From contig KN817554.1 of NCBI GenBank assembly GCA_000827495.1, positions 237,758 through 301,757 of the forward strand: DNA of 64,000 bases. The letters are read 5' to 3'. Below, in pieces: positions 45,866 to 56,450 of the stretch. The notes under the pieces were generated by a model. The model did not search any database. It was given only the letters and a program-made list of their open reading frames with translations, and was not told the origin of the DNA. A program made the position numbers and the translations under genes. This DNA is from Hypholoma sublateritium FD-334 SS-4. Taxonomy: Eukaryota; Basidiomycota; Agaricomycetes; Agaricales; Strophariaceae. Positions within the stretch are counted from its first letter, which is position 1. Each line of letters begins with the position of its first letter.

Positions 45866-47276
45866 CTAAAACACCAGCACCCGCCCAAGCACCCCCCCGC
45901 CCCGGCCCCCCAGCCCCAACCCCCGCCCCTCCCCCGCGCCCAGCGCATGCCCCAGCCCCGGGCCGGGGAGGACGCCGCGCCACCCGCCCGGGTGGTACGG
46001 GCACGCCCCCGCGGCGTCGTCCCACGAGTCGCGCTCCTCGCGCGGGGGCGCGCGGCGCACGGGCGGGAGCGGCGCGGGCGTCGTGCAGTAGGAGTCGGGC
46101 GAGCGGAGGTCGAAGGACTGGAGCGTGCCGGGGACCCAGTGCGAGGGCGAGGGGGCGCGGCGCCGGCGCTTGGGGGCGGGGTGGGTGGGGGTGGTGGTGG
46201 TTGTGGTGGGGATGGCGGTGGTGTGGGTGGTGTTGGGGGAGGGAGAGGTGGTGGAGATAGGGGTGGTGGTGGTAGGCCCGGGGGCGGCGGCGTTGGTGCG
46301 CCCGCGCTTTGCGCTGCGCGGGCGCTGGGGATCGGTGGCGGCCATCGACGGGCTGGTGCTGGTCGCGGTGGGTGAGGTCGTGGCGGACGGGCCGGGCGGG
46401 GACGGCGTGGCGGCGGGCTTGGTGCTGCAGCGCTTGACGTGCCGGTTCAGATTCGACGCTACCCCAAATCGACGGCCGCACGTATCGCACACGAACGCTG
46501 CGCCCCCCACCCAACACAATCAGCCCCTGTCTTCATACTGGGCCCACGCAAAAACGCACCTTTTTCGCCGGTGTGCACGAGGAGGTGCTTGCGCAGCGTG
46601 CTCGGGCGGTCGAATCTGGAGAACGGCGTGAGCGCCGCGGTATAAGTACGCCCCCGGGGAGGGCCCAGACGCACCGCTTGTGGCACATGGTGCACGCGTG
46701 TTTCTTCTCCCGCGCGAGCAGCGCTGCTTCCTGCCCCGCGCCGCCGCCGCCCCCCGGCTCCGCGGCGCGGCGCTGCGGCGGCGCAGGCGCGGATACCTGC
46801 GCGATGTCCATCGCGAAGCCCCCCACCCCCCCGTCCCCACCGCCGCCATACGCCCCGTGCGGTGACAACACCCCCGGCGCCCCGAGCGAGCGCACGTGCG
46901 GGCTGAGCAGGATCGCCATCGCCGCTGGGGTGGGCAGCGGCGCGCGCGCGCCCGATGGGCTGATCATTGCCGCGCGCGGCGGCGGTGGCAGTGGGGGGAA
47001 GTACGCCGTGGCGGGCGCGGGCGCGAGTGTCGCGGGGGGGTACATCGGCGCGGGCGCGGCGATCCGCGCGCCCGCCCAGGCCCACGGCGCGGCGGCGGCG
47101 GCGGGTGCGTACGCCGCGATGTCCTCGGCTGCGAAGGCGACGGGCGCCGCGGCGAAGTCCCCCAGGTGCGCGGCGGCGTTGTCGTACTGCGCGTGGGCGG
47201 GGGCGGCGAAGCGTGCGTCGTAGTGCGCGTCGAGCGCGGCGGCGTCGGCGTAGTAAGCAGCGTACGGGGCCTCCAT
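45866..47276 (-). CDS. C2H2 zinc-finger transcription factor (two fingers)
   Basis: Likely nuclear DNA-binding regulator. The ATG at 47276 starts MEAPYAAYYADAAALDAHYD and an Ala/Pro/Gly-rich activation-type region follows (about 190 residues). Two classical fingers in tandem: CTMCHKRFDRPSTLRKHLLVH with linker TGEK, then FVCDTCGRRFGVASNLNRHV and KRC (second finger C2HC, ending H-x3-C). The first intron interrupts finger 1 inside the Arg codon after CHK (donor GTGCGT, acceptor CTCCAG). The second follows the TGEKA linker (donor GTGCGT, acceptor GCGCAG). C-terminal to the fingers is a Thr/Pro/Ser stretch, a basic patch KRRRRAPSPSHW (candidate NLS) and FDLRSPDSYCTTPAPLPP. Stop at 45866. The HTGEKAFVCxxCxRRFGVxSNLxRHxKRC pattern is common among basidiomycete regulators. 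Target unknown. Confidence 0.87.
46171..46290 (+). other. G-rich strand tract with G-quadruplex potential, inside the zinc-finger gene
   Basis: Runs of GGGG/GGG/GG separated by one or two T, on the non-template side relative to the minus gene. It encodes the Thr/Pro/His-rich stretch on the minus strand. Confidence 0.5.
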
Positions 47277-48571
47277 GCGGCGGCGGGGGCAGCGCGGGGG
47301 TGCGTTATATAAGTACGCAGCGCGCCGCGCGGAAGGCGTGTGGGTGGGTGCCAGGCACCACACCACCACCACCCCCCAGCTGCGTTTACGTACGTGCGGA
47401 GCGCAGCCCGAACCGGCCGCGCGATCCATCCAAGTTCGCACGCCCGATCCGCGAAGCGCAGCGTCGTTCGAATGCGTTCGAATAAGTCGAGGAAGGGCAG
47501 GCAGGCCGCCTCAGGGCATTCATAACACCCGTGATCTATCCCCACCGCGCCGGGGCCATGTCCCCGGCCGCATGCCCCAGCGCATGTTGATGCTCGTATT
47601 TCCATCCGGAACGCGCGAGGCACCCCAGATTCTGCTACTACATACGTATGTCACAGCGCTATCAGATCGCCCATCGTCGATGGGCGCCTCGTGCCCTCTG
47701 TATGTCATGCCTGGTAATGCGATGGTAACATTGGGAGGAACGGCATACTTATATTTGAGAGGACGCAAGGAGAGTTTGGCCAAGGGAGATGCGGGCACAT
47801 GCATGCGCGTGGTACATAGACATCACGCTCATGCTCACCGCCACCGCGCGTGCACTGTGCGCGTCAGCGAGCGCGCGACAAAGGGAGGCAGTACAAGACA
47901 GGCGCCGGCCGTCGACTAAGGGTAGCGGGTTCCGATATGGTTCTCACGGTAAGCTACAAGAGAGCCCTTTGAAGCGAGGCTGGTGATGGATGTAAGTATA
48001 CCGGTCAGTCCCGACAAACAGAGGTGTTTCTGCAGCAGCAGTTCCTACCAAGTCATTAACAAGTAAGTAAGTACTCCGCGTCGTGCACTGTGAGTACTTG
48101 AGTATGTACCGATCATTTCGACCACAAACTTATTTAGTGCGCAAAGCAAGCGCCCCATCAAAAAATCCCGCCGCGCGCTTCCCGCAAACGCTAATCGCGA
48201 TCGCCCGCGCGGAATTCACAATATGTTGCATTGCATTCGGCACCCAACACGAGCTAGAACACATCCACCCGTCCATACATACACCCATACATATATACGT
48301 CCGTCCGCTGTGCAGCCAGCGGCATAGCAACTGGCCCGCGCCGCGCCGCGCCGCACCCAAGAACCCGCCGCGCACGAAGAAAACCAAACCAAACCAAAAA
48401 ACCTGCACCGCCCCGCCTCCCGAACGCAGCCCCCGAATCCCTCGTTGACGATAGTCGATCAACTTGCAGCACCGCCCTCTACTTCGTGAACTTCCCCAGG
48501 ATCTTGCTGCCCGCTGCGCACCGAACACCATCAGCACCGCACCCACCACCACCAACAAATAATAAATAATA
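47277..48571. other. Intergenic, zinc-finger promoter side to GH gene 3' end
   Basis: 1.30 kb, GC-rich near the zinc-finger gene. It includes the TATA element at 47305. No other gene recognised. Confidence 0.4.
47305..47312 (-). promoter_or_regulatory. TATA box-like element next to the zinc-finger gene
   Basis: TTATATAA, a clean AT island in GC-rich DNA, sits only 29 nt before the ATG at 47276. If it is the TATA box, the leader would be almost absent, or translation would start elsewhere. Confidence 0.5.
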
Positions 48572-51500
48572 CTAAAACTCACTCTGCGCGAGACTCCCGA
48601 CCTGCGCCTCGAGCTGCTCCCGCGTCCGGCGCCCCGCGAGCTTGTCCACCGCCGTCCGCGCGTAGCCCAGCGCCGCCGTCCCCGTCGCGCCCATGTTCAT
48701 ATTCAGCCCCCCGCCTCCGCCGCCTCCCGCTCCCATGCCTATTCCCACCCCCGAGCCCGGGCCCGATAGCGACGTCGCGGGCGGCCCTGTCAACCAAAAA
48801 GTTCCAGTTCGAGTGTCACCCCCACGCCGGGCGCAGCGCAAACCCCGAGAAGGTAGACCACTCACGCATCGCAGGCGCGCCGCCGCCGCCGGGCGCGTAC
48901 GGCGCGTACGGCGCCGCGGCGGGCATGTCGTAGCCCGAATTGGAGGTCGGGTAGCTGGAGTTGGAGGTCGGGCTGGGGTAGTTCGCGTAAGAGTTAGACG
49001 GCGGCGCGTACGGCATCCCGTACTCGCCCGCCGCCTGCGGGAAGTGGTACGCGTCGCCCGACGGGGCGCTGGGCATCGACGCCGGCGCGGGGCCCGACGC
49101 GTACGGGTACCCGCCGCCACTACCGTACTGCTGCGCGGCGTACGCGCCGGGCGGGCTGTACGCGCGCCCCGGCGGCGGCGGCGGCGACGTGCGCTGCGGC
49201 GCGGACCACGGCGCGTACGCCCCTGCACCGCCACCCTGCGCGTCGGGGTAGTACGCCCCGCCCGCGCTCGGGAAGCGCACCGCCGCGCCGTACTCGCCCG
49301 ACGCGCGCCGCCCGGTATACTCGTACTCCCCGCGCCGGTACGCGCTCGCCTGCGGGAACCCGCCGCCGCCGCCGGACGCAGCTCCATACGCGCCGCCGCC
49401 AGCACCTCCATACGCGCCGGGTGAAGTGGGCGACGCCGGCCGGGCGCTGTGCGGGCGCGTGTGCGGGTGCACGGGCGGGCGCAGGCTCGCTGCTGCTACC
49501 TGTGCTGGTGGTGGTGTGGGTGCGGTGTAGTTCTGGGTCGCGTTATTCGGCGCGGAGTACGAGCTCGGGCGCGATAGGCTCGCGCCGCCCGGCGGGGGGC
49601 CGTATGCCGTCGACGGCGGCGGCGCAGGCGGAGGTGCGTTGGTGGTGGTATACCCCGAGGGTGTGTACGACCCCGGCCGCGCGCCGTCGGCGTACGTCGC
49701 GTGCTGCCCCTGCGGTGGTGGCGGCGACTGCGTTTGCTGCGGTCTCGGCGCAGGTGCGCTCGCGGCGCCATACCCTGACGCAGTGTACGAAGTCGGCCGC
49801 GCGAGGGTGGAGCCTCCGTTGTACGGCGCGTGCTGCTGCTGCGGTGCTTGTTGTTGCTGGGGTTGTTGTTGTTGCTGAGGCTGCTGCATCTGCGGCGGCG
49901 GCGCCGACGCCGCTCCCGGCGGACGCGCGGCGCTGACCCCCCACTCCGCAGGGGGCCACTGCTCCGCCGCGGCAGGCCGCTGCGCAGGCGCGGCGTAGCC
50001 CCCTGCGGACGCGTACCCGGGCGAGTGCGGCGGCGACTGCTGGTGCGCGCTGGGCCGCGCCGGCGGCGGGGGCGGGCGCGACATGCTCGGCGGGCGCGAC
50101 TGTGATTGCGGTCGCGACGGTGATTGGGTCTGCGGTCGCGACATGCTCAGCGGGCGCGTGGACGTGGGCTTGGGCGGCGGCGGCGGACCCTGCTCCGCGG
50201 GGTGCAGCGCGTGCACCGCCGCCGATGCGACGGCGCTCCCGCTGGATACGCCCGCGCGCGCGAAGTCCTGCGCAAGCGCGTTGACCTGGTCGGGCGGGGG
50301 ATAATATTGTTGTTGTTGTTGTTGCTGCTGCTGCTGCTGGGAGTGCCGCCGCGCATTATTAATATTATGCTCCGGCGCGTCGGCAGGTGCACTGGGCGCC
50401 GGGGACGCGGTGTGCAGCGGTGGGACAGCAATATGCGGCGCGGGAGGTGGGGCGGGCGCGCCAGACACCACCCCCGAGCCGGACGGCGGCGGCGGCGGCG
50501 GCGCAGGGGCCGCGCGCCCTGGGGGATCGTCGTCCTCGATAAGGCTGTACGCAGGCGGCGGCAGGTCGTCCTTCTCCTCCTTCTGCACCGCGAGCCACTC
50601 TGCGTATGTCTGCCCCGCGCCCTCGCCCGCGCCTGAGCCACCCGCGCCCTCGCCCGACGCGGCGCCGGAGAGGAAGTCGCCCGACTTCTGGCTGACGGGC
50701 TCGAAGCGCGGGCGCGCGGCCCAGTAGTCCTGCAGCTCCTTCACCGGGAAGGTGTCGTGGATCTGGCGCTCGCTGCGGAGGCCCTCGGCGGCGAAGCCGC
50801 AGATGCGCATGTACCTGTATCAGGATGCGTGTCAGTCCGACGGGCGCGCGTCGCACATACGAGGCAAAGAGACTAACCAGTCGGACGGGACGTCGTATCC
50901 ATCTTCGTCGAGCGCCATGAACTTGAACTGGTCAGATTGGGGCAGATTCCGCTTGCTCTCTACCACCGGTAGGAACGCGGTGCCTTCGTCGTATCTGGGC
51001 ACGCAGTTAGCGCGAAAGAAGCACGACCCCGCGAAGCCTATCTGATAACGCACTCGTCCCACATTGCGCCGTAGATCGTTCGTACCCCTAGGCGTTTCGC
51101 GTTGGCGATTTGCTTCCACAGGAAGCGGCCGCCACGTCGTTTAATGTTGTTGAACCCCCATTGGCCTTGCGACATGTTGAATCCCTGTATAAGATTAGTG
51201 TCGAACAGCCACGAGACATGCATGTATGCGCTCACCGAGCCACCCGGGAGAACCACAGGAATGTAGTCAATCTTCCTGCCCATACCCTTTTCATTATGCT
51301 GTGTGATGAGCTCGACATCGCCCTTCATCTTCGTTTCCATGAACTGATCTGCCTCCTGATCATTGCTGTATCTCCCCACTGTCCACGGCGAGATCGCATC
51401 AAACTCGCTCATCCACACGTTTAGGAAGTCGGGATTGCGATCGGCGTCGCCTTCTGCAGTTCGCCAGCTCGCCGGCGTCCCTGCCACCAGGTAGACCCCG

Positions 51501-52438
51501 CCCGGCGTCGTGTCTCTGAAAATTTGGGTGATAGACTGCACCAGTTCAGGGGTGTGGTGCGCGTTGTCGAAGCCAAGACCTTGTGTCGCCGCCCGTCAGT
51601 TAGGCGCCAGAAGGCACTAGGGGGAGGCGACGTACCCCATAAAGCCACTACCGGGCGCCCCTTCTCCTTCAGGTAGTTCGGGCTGTCGAGGACGCCCTGA
51701 TCGCGCACCAGGTGCGCCCAATCGCGCTGCAGGATCTTCCGCAAGCGGTCCGGCGCTACGCCGGCCACGTCGTACCTGGCAGGCCGCCTCAGCGTGTCCA
51801 AGGCGGCGCGAACAACTTTAGGTCTGCTTACATGATTGCGAACACCCGCCCCTCCCGCTCTGCCGCCTCGCGCACGCGCTCGCCGACCTCGTCGCGGATG
51901 CGCCTGATTCCTTCCTGCCCCCCGTCAAGGTCACACTGCCCCGCGAAGCGCTGCAGGAACACGCCATCGACGCCGTGCTCCGCCATCCAGTGGAAGTGCC
52001 GCTGCACAGTCTTCGCATTGCGCGACGAGAACAGGAAGACGGGGTCGCCCTCCTTCGTCTTCAGCCCTGGGGCGGGGAAGAGCTCCGACGGCGAGTACGC
52101 GGAGACGTCCGGCCACAGGTCGGTGTTCGGGTGTCCGCCGTCGGGAATCGGGGCGTCGAACCAGTGCAGCCAGCCGTGGTGGCCCGGGCCCACGGGCTCG
52201 CCGTCGCCGGCACAGGTGAACCTGGGGGTGGAGGCATCGTCAGCGCGATTGCGTGCTTAATTGGATCCCATGAGATTGCATACCATCCTTGGTAGCCCAC
52301 CATGAACTTGTCCTGGATTGTCGATGGTTTCGCTCTGTGGCGCACATGGTTGAAAATCTGTTGGGCGCTAATGAGCGCGGGCACGCACCTCACGAGCATC
52401 TTTCCATCGGATCTACTAATCGTACTTGAGCTGGCCAT
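48572..52438 (-). CDS. GH71/99-like (xylosidase/arabinosidase-annotated) protein with long low-complexity C-terminal region
   Basis: N-terminal glycosidase-like barrel related to GH71/GH99; enzymatic role not proven. The ATG at 52438 gives MASSSTISRSDGKMLVRAKP, then STIQDKFMVGYQGWFTCAGD after two introns. Blocks: HGWLHWFDAPIPDGGHPNTD, LWPDVSAYSPSELFPAPG, VQRHFHWMAEHGVDGVFLQR, RVFAIMYDVAGV, YLKEKGRPVVALWGLGFDN, GVYLVAGTPASWRTAEGDAD, FDAISPWTVGRY and NIKRRGGRFLWKQIANAKRL, GVRTIYGAMWDEYDEGTAFL. No signal peptide, so probably intracellular. From about residue 440 it turns acidic (EWLAVQKEEKDDLPPPAYSL), then some 600 residues rich in Pro, Gln, Ala, Tyr and Gly, with an 11-Gln run. The last exon (from about 48789) is again structured: AVDKLAGRRTREQLEAQVGS, LAQSEF, stop at 48572. 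Total is about 1,100 residues, far longer than a bare GH domain. Confidence 0.85.
50307..50339 (-). repeat. Trinucleotide microsatellite encoding polyglutamine
   Basis: Plus strand six TTG then five CTG units, read on the minus strand as CAG/CAA, giving 11 consecutive Gln after RRHS in the GH71/99-like protein. Confidence 0.9.
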
Positions 52439-53075
52439 TAAGTTCGTGTTTATGGTATATATTGAATGCTTTGAGAGCTAATGATGCTTGAATAGTACAA
52501 TGAATTTGGAATGTTGTTGTGACGTTGTCGTTGAATTGAGGCGATACAACGCTTGTGCTGTGCCACTCGCGGAAAAGCTGTTGCCAGCGAGATGACGGGA
52601 TTACTTATAGATATTTCGGTGGCCAAGCTCGGAGTTGTTGTTGGGGGAAAGCAAGGCGATGCCAGCCCTGAGCAGGCCGTACAGCACCGCACTGACCCGC
52701 AGCACATCATCCGACGCCAGGGTGCTCCATATTTGGAGTAAAAACATGGAAAAGCTGTGCTAGCATCGATGAACAAATCTCCCGAAATAGCTATTTCGCC
52801 TGGCAACATGCTGGTAACTCTACGGTCAATCATGTTATGCAAGGTCATATAAAGGCATTCCCACTATTTTTCAGCGTGTAATCGGTATAAAAGGGGTCTA
52901 CGTACTTTCATGACCAAGTGCAGTACCCCGATAGATTAATAATAGCGTACTCGGAAAAAAATCGTGTTTGTGCGAAATGTTGACAAAAATCAAAGAAATT
53001 ACAAATTACATGTACAGTTCCGAAATGTAATTGCATGCTTAATTTGTTACCGCCTCCATCCATAGATTGTGCCTG
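52439..53075. other. Divergent intergenic region, GH gene and kinase
   Basis: 637 bp holding both promoters. AT-rich toward the kinase. No other gene recognised. Confidence 0.4.
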
Positions 53076-54018
53076 ATGTCCTTGGATATAGAGGCAGAGG
53101 AGCTCGCGCTATACCTGGTGGATAAGCTGGACAAGTATGAGTCTCCTTTTTATGTTAATTTTTCTCCAGGTAAAGCTTGGATTGCAGTACTCCACAGCCC
53201 ACGCGCATCTTAGTGGGGATTGCAGGCGTACCTGCCTCCGGAAAGTCCACATTATCTCATCTCCTGGTCGATCGCATCAATGTCCTACTTGAGGCTCGCG
53301 CGGCGTCGCGCACCAACTCTGCCCATACCTCTACCCATCCCACTACAGATGATGCTCAAGCTCACGGTGTGCAGAGCTCAGTTCCTGCCGCGACACATGA
53401 TCGGGCGATCTTGGTCGGCCTAGACGGATGGCACCTATCTCGGGCGCAGTTGGACCTCTTCCCGGACCCCAAGCAGGCGCACGATAGGCGAGGCATCCAC
53501 TGGACATTCGACGGCGCGGGCTACGTCGCCTTCGTTCGGCAGCTGCGCGACATCGGGACGGACAAAACGGTCTCTGCCCCCTCGTTTGACCATGCCCTCA
53601 AAGATCCTACCCCAGATGCGGTGACTGTATATCCACACCATCGCATTGTAATTATAGAAGGCCTGTACGCAATCCTCGCCATCCAGCCATGGAACGAGGC
53701 AAGTATCCTATTGGACGAAAGGTGGTTCGTCGAAATCGATCCGATCCAGGCGAGGAGGAGGCTGGTCGAGAGACATGTTCTCACTGGGGTGACAAAGGAC
53801 ACGGAAGAAGCAGGATGGAGGGCAGACACGAATGACGGGCCCAGTCAGTCCAGACGTCTCCGCTGCAGCGTGCTAGCTCATTGACATCGATTGCAGATGG
53901 CCAGTTCATTATTGCGAACTCGCTAGAGCCTACAAGGATTATCCGGAGCAAAGATATACCCAATCTATCAAAAACACCCGTGGAAGCAGCTGTCGATTCG
54001 GTCACCACATTTCCATGA
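53076..54018 (+). CDS. P-loop kinase of the uridine kinase/phosphoribulokinase superfamily, YFH7-like
   Basis: Predicted ATP-dependent small-molecule kinase; yeast Yfh7 is the nearest relative by pattern, and its substrate is unknown. Three exons, 53076-53134, 53188-53843 and 53897-54018, sum to 837 nt and 278 residues. Start MSLDIEAEELALYLVDKLDN, then PQPTRILVGIAGVPASGKST with the Walker A motif GVPASGKST near residue 30. Next are AILVGLDGWHLSRAQLDLFP (the DGxH substrate motif of this superfamily), DPKQAHDRRGIHWTFDGAGY, VRQLRD, APSFDHALKDPTPDAVTVYP and HHRIVIIEGLYAILAIQPWN (Walker B-like IIEGLY). Then WFVEIDPIQARRRLVERHVL, TGVTKDTEEAGWRADTNDGP and, in the last exon, GQFIIANSLEPTRIIRSKDI. All expected motifs are intact. 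The Ser/Thr/His-rich insert after the first helix (residues 50-75) is lineage-type filler. Confidence 0.9.
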
Positions 54019-55265
54019 GTCTTCCAGCACGCAGATGTAAAGTAGGAATGTGCTGTACATCTAGTACTGCTGATTTCTATCTTGGTCTCAACACGACCCT
54101 ATCAAAACAATCGCGTTCTCAATCATAGCGTTCGAAGCACGAATTATACCAGCTTCACCCGATAAAGGTTTTACCCGCAGTATCCTGATTCCGTCGATTC
54201 CTCTATTTACTTACTGGGGTTGGGGTTGAGAAGTCTCTCGAAGAGACATTCCTTGCGGTAACACGCTCCGGTCTCCGAACTGACATTTTCACGTCTTATC
54301 GCCCATTCGCCTCGTGCCCCTCCAAGGATCTTGGGACACGGGGCGTATGAACGATGTTTTCAAATTCTTCACTTTTGACATCGGCGCACCGGACTTACAA
54401 TGTGAGCACATCGCGAAATTTAAGCTGTGATGCGTTTCTTTCGCGCTTTTCATCCTGAGCATGAGAACGCTATACGATAAAATCAAGAGCATGAGGCTAT
54501 GAGCAATTTTAATCAAACTTCAAAGCTTCAACTTTCCAAGGTGTGCGAATGCGCTGTATCTATTCTATAAATAGAGTACCAATGCGTTGCTGCAGCCCTG
54601 ACAGCTGTACGGCATCGTGCCATTGCTATGGATTCGATTCCAATGGAACTAACTCAAGCAAAGACAAATAATACGGTCGAAGCAGGAAGTCGCAGTAAAA
54701 CTCGTTGAGGCTCGAGGGAGACGGAGATTAAGAATGTTGAATATGAAAGCCGGCCAGACCGAAATGCAAATCCTCTAGAAGTCCGACTGTAAGGCGCGCA
54801 CGGTCATCATATATCATGGGCGTTTATTGCGTATTTAGCTTCCCGGCCTGCTTCCATTTCTCAGCTCTCCAGTCATAATAGTATACTAGCCAGGAACCAC
54901 TATCTAATTGTTTGCAGTGATTTAATGCAAATGCTACCTTTCTGTACATGTCTTTGCGTTGCTGGGCAATGCCCTTCCTTTAACCGGATATGTATTCGTT
55001 TAATATTGGCTCGGGTATTTGCAATGGAGAAGATCGCTCTGCGCTGTCAAGTTTGACATTTCCACTAAGTTCCTAGTACATACAAATTTCGAATCCGCGA
55101 ATTGATAAATAAAATCCAAGTCGTTCCAGGTCGTTCCATGGTTACATTCTGAAGCCTCCAATGGATATCCTCGAGAGTCATCAATATTTTGGCTTCCTTC
55201 CGGAAAGCTTGTAAAAAATGGAACCCTACGAGGTAGAGACCGTTCAGCTCTGAACTCGTGGAAAT
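54019..55265. other. Intergenic, kinase to caleosin
   Basis: 1.25 kb downstream of both genes. It contains a near-consensus TATA motif at 54566 followed by small ATG frames. No other gene recognised. Confidence 0.4.
54566..54574 (+). promoter_or_regulatory. Orphan TATA box-like element
   Basis: TATAAATAG, a near-perfect TATA consensus, with no annotated gene after it. An ATG at 54582 opens a 29-codon Cys-rich frame, but lies too close to the TATA to be in the transcript; an ATG at 54628 opens 26 codons (MDSIPMELTQAKTNN). Confidence 0.3.
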
Positions 55266-56108
55266 TTATGACAGGACTGGAGAGGCATGGCGACGTACAT
55301 TATAGACAGCTTTTACGTCCTCCTTCCGCATCCCTTGCGGGTCGACGGGCCATAACATGATGTATGTAGCGAGCCACTCAAATGCAGCAGCTGCCCAGCC
55401 AAACTACGCGCAATGAGTATGCGAGAATGTTCTGAAATATTGAATAATGAGGGCGTACGAGATCGAAAACGTTCATATTCCCATGGAGCATCTGCACGCC
55501 CTCGCTGAACTTCAAATACTGGTGTGGTTCGGAGGAGTACATGTCGAAAATGTAGTTAAATCTATTATCGTCGAACCCGCCGAGCGTGGTATATGCACCA
55601 GAGTCGGATCCATGTTTCCCCTAGACGCGGGGAAAATATGAGCTATGGACGACCGCTCAGACGACCCCAGAGGTGCACGGCTGCGCCCAGAAAGCCTACC
55701 CTGTGCATGTGCTTGACCTTGAGGCGAAATAATGGATCAGGAATCCAGCTTCCCCAGGTAACGTACCTGACGAAGCGGGCGTGGTGAAAAATTTGAATCG
55801 GACCGTCGAGGCAGACGCATCACTTACGAGAACCCGCTGTGGATAATAACCATGGAAAGCAGCGAAAGGATCACGCCAAAGCCAATTTCCCTGAATCCCA
55901 CATACCTGAAGGCGCGCGTTAGGACCCTCTTATCAGCTCTGACCGGGGTGTAGATGGCCTAGTGGTGGACTTACGTGTCGAGCGGCCAGATAATTCCATC
56001 ATCGTCGCGGTCGAAGAACGCGACGTGCGATTGGAGAGCTGTGTTTTTTGCGCCGGATTGGAAACCGGTGCCTGGTGCGGCTGAAACGCCTTTTTTCGGC
56101 GCGACCAT
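55266..56108 (-). CDS. Caleosin / peroxygenase
   Basis: Caleosins are lipid-droplet or ER-associated, calcium- and haem-binding peroxygenases that act on unsaturated fatty acids. Exon 1 (56108-55975): MVAPKKGVSAAPGTGFQSGA, then ALQSHVAFFDRDDDGIIWPL, holding the single EF-hand loop DRDDDGIIWPLD. Exon 2 (55905-55828): YVGFREIGFGVILSLLSMVI, the short membrane segment. Exon 3: YVTWGSWIPDPLFRLKVKHM, ending HR at a GTAGGC donor. Exon 4: GKHGSDSGAYTTLGGFDDNR, then FNYIFDMYSSEPHQYLKFSE. HMHR and GKHGSDSG carry the conserved haem-ligand His positions. Exon 5 or 6: FGWAAAAFEWLATYIMLWPV, DPQGMRKEDVKAVYN, with a stop at 55266. The C-terminus VRRHASPVLS is unusual: relatives continue with a further helix after AVYD, so the true end may use another splice. 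Divergent from the Nudix gene. Confidence 0.9.
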
Positions 56109-56450
56109 TTTTTTTGTATGGTATTGTCGTAAAGAGTGTAATGCAGGAGCAAGCGTGTTGAGCGTGTGGCAACTTGAAGTAGCAATAAATCTTGGATCGT
56201 GATGTCATCGTTATGTCAGATCATAGGGGCGTCGGTTAGAAGATTTGGGCCACTTTTTTTTACCTTGCAGCTACAAGGTTACTTTTTTCGGGGTAAAATC
56301 TCAACAACGTATGTATCTAGAGCTATCATTTTCTTATAACGGTACGACGAAAGAGGGTGGCGAGGGGCAGCCGGAGTTGACTCCGGACTCTCAGAGGGCC
56401 CGGACTCCGGTAGTAACCGGGGACGAGGCAGTTTCTTGCTTCATCCTTTC
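56109..56450. other. Divergent promoter region, caleosin and Nudix genes
   Basis: 342 bp between the two start codons. A homopolymer T run near 56252 and a second near 56284 (TTTTTTCGGGG). No clear TATA box. Confidence 0.4.

Noticed and set aside
46573..47223. Long plus-strand Ala/Gly-rich frame
   Set aside because: Shadow of the GC-rich zinc-finger gene on the minus strand, which has canonical fingers and splice sites.
49421..50636. Several long plus-strand frames
   Set aside because: Shadows of the low-complexity tail of the GH71/99-like gene.
54600..54660. Possible tRNA T-arm (GGATTCGATTCC)
   Set aside because: Upstream sequence does not form an acceptor, D-arm or anticodon arm.
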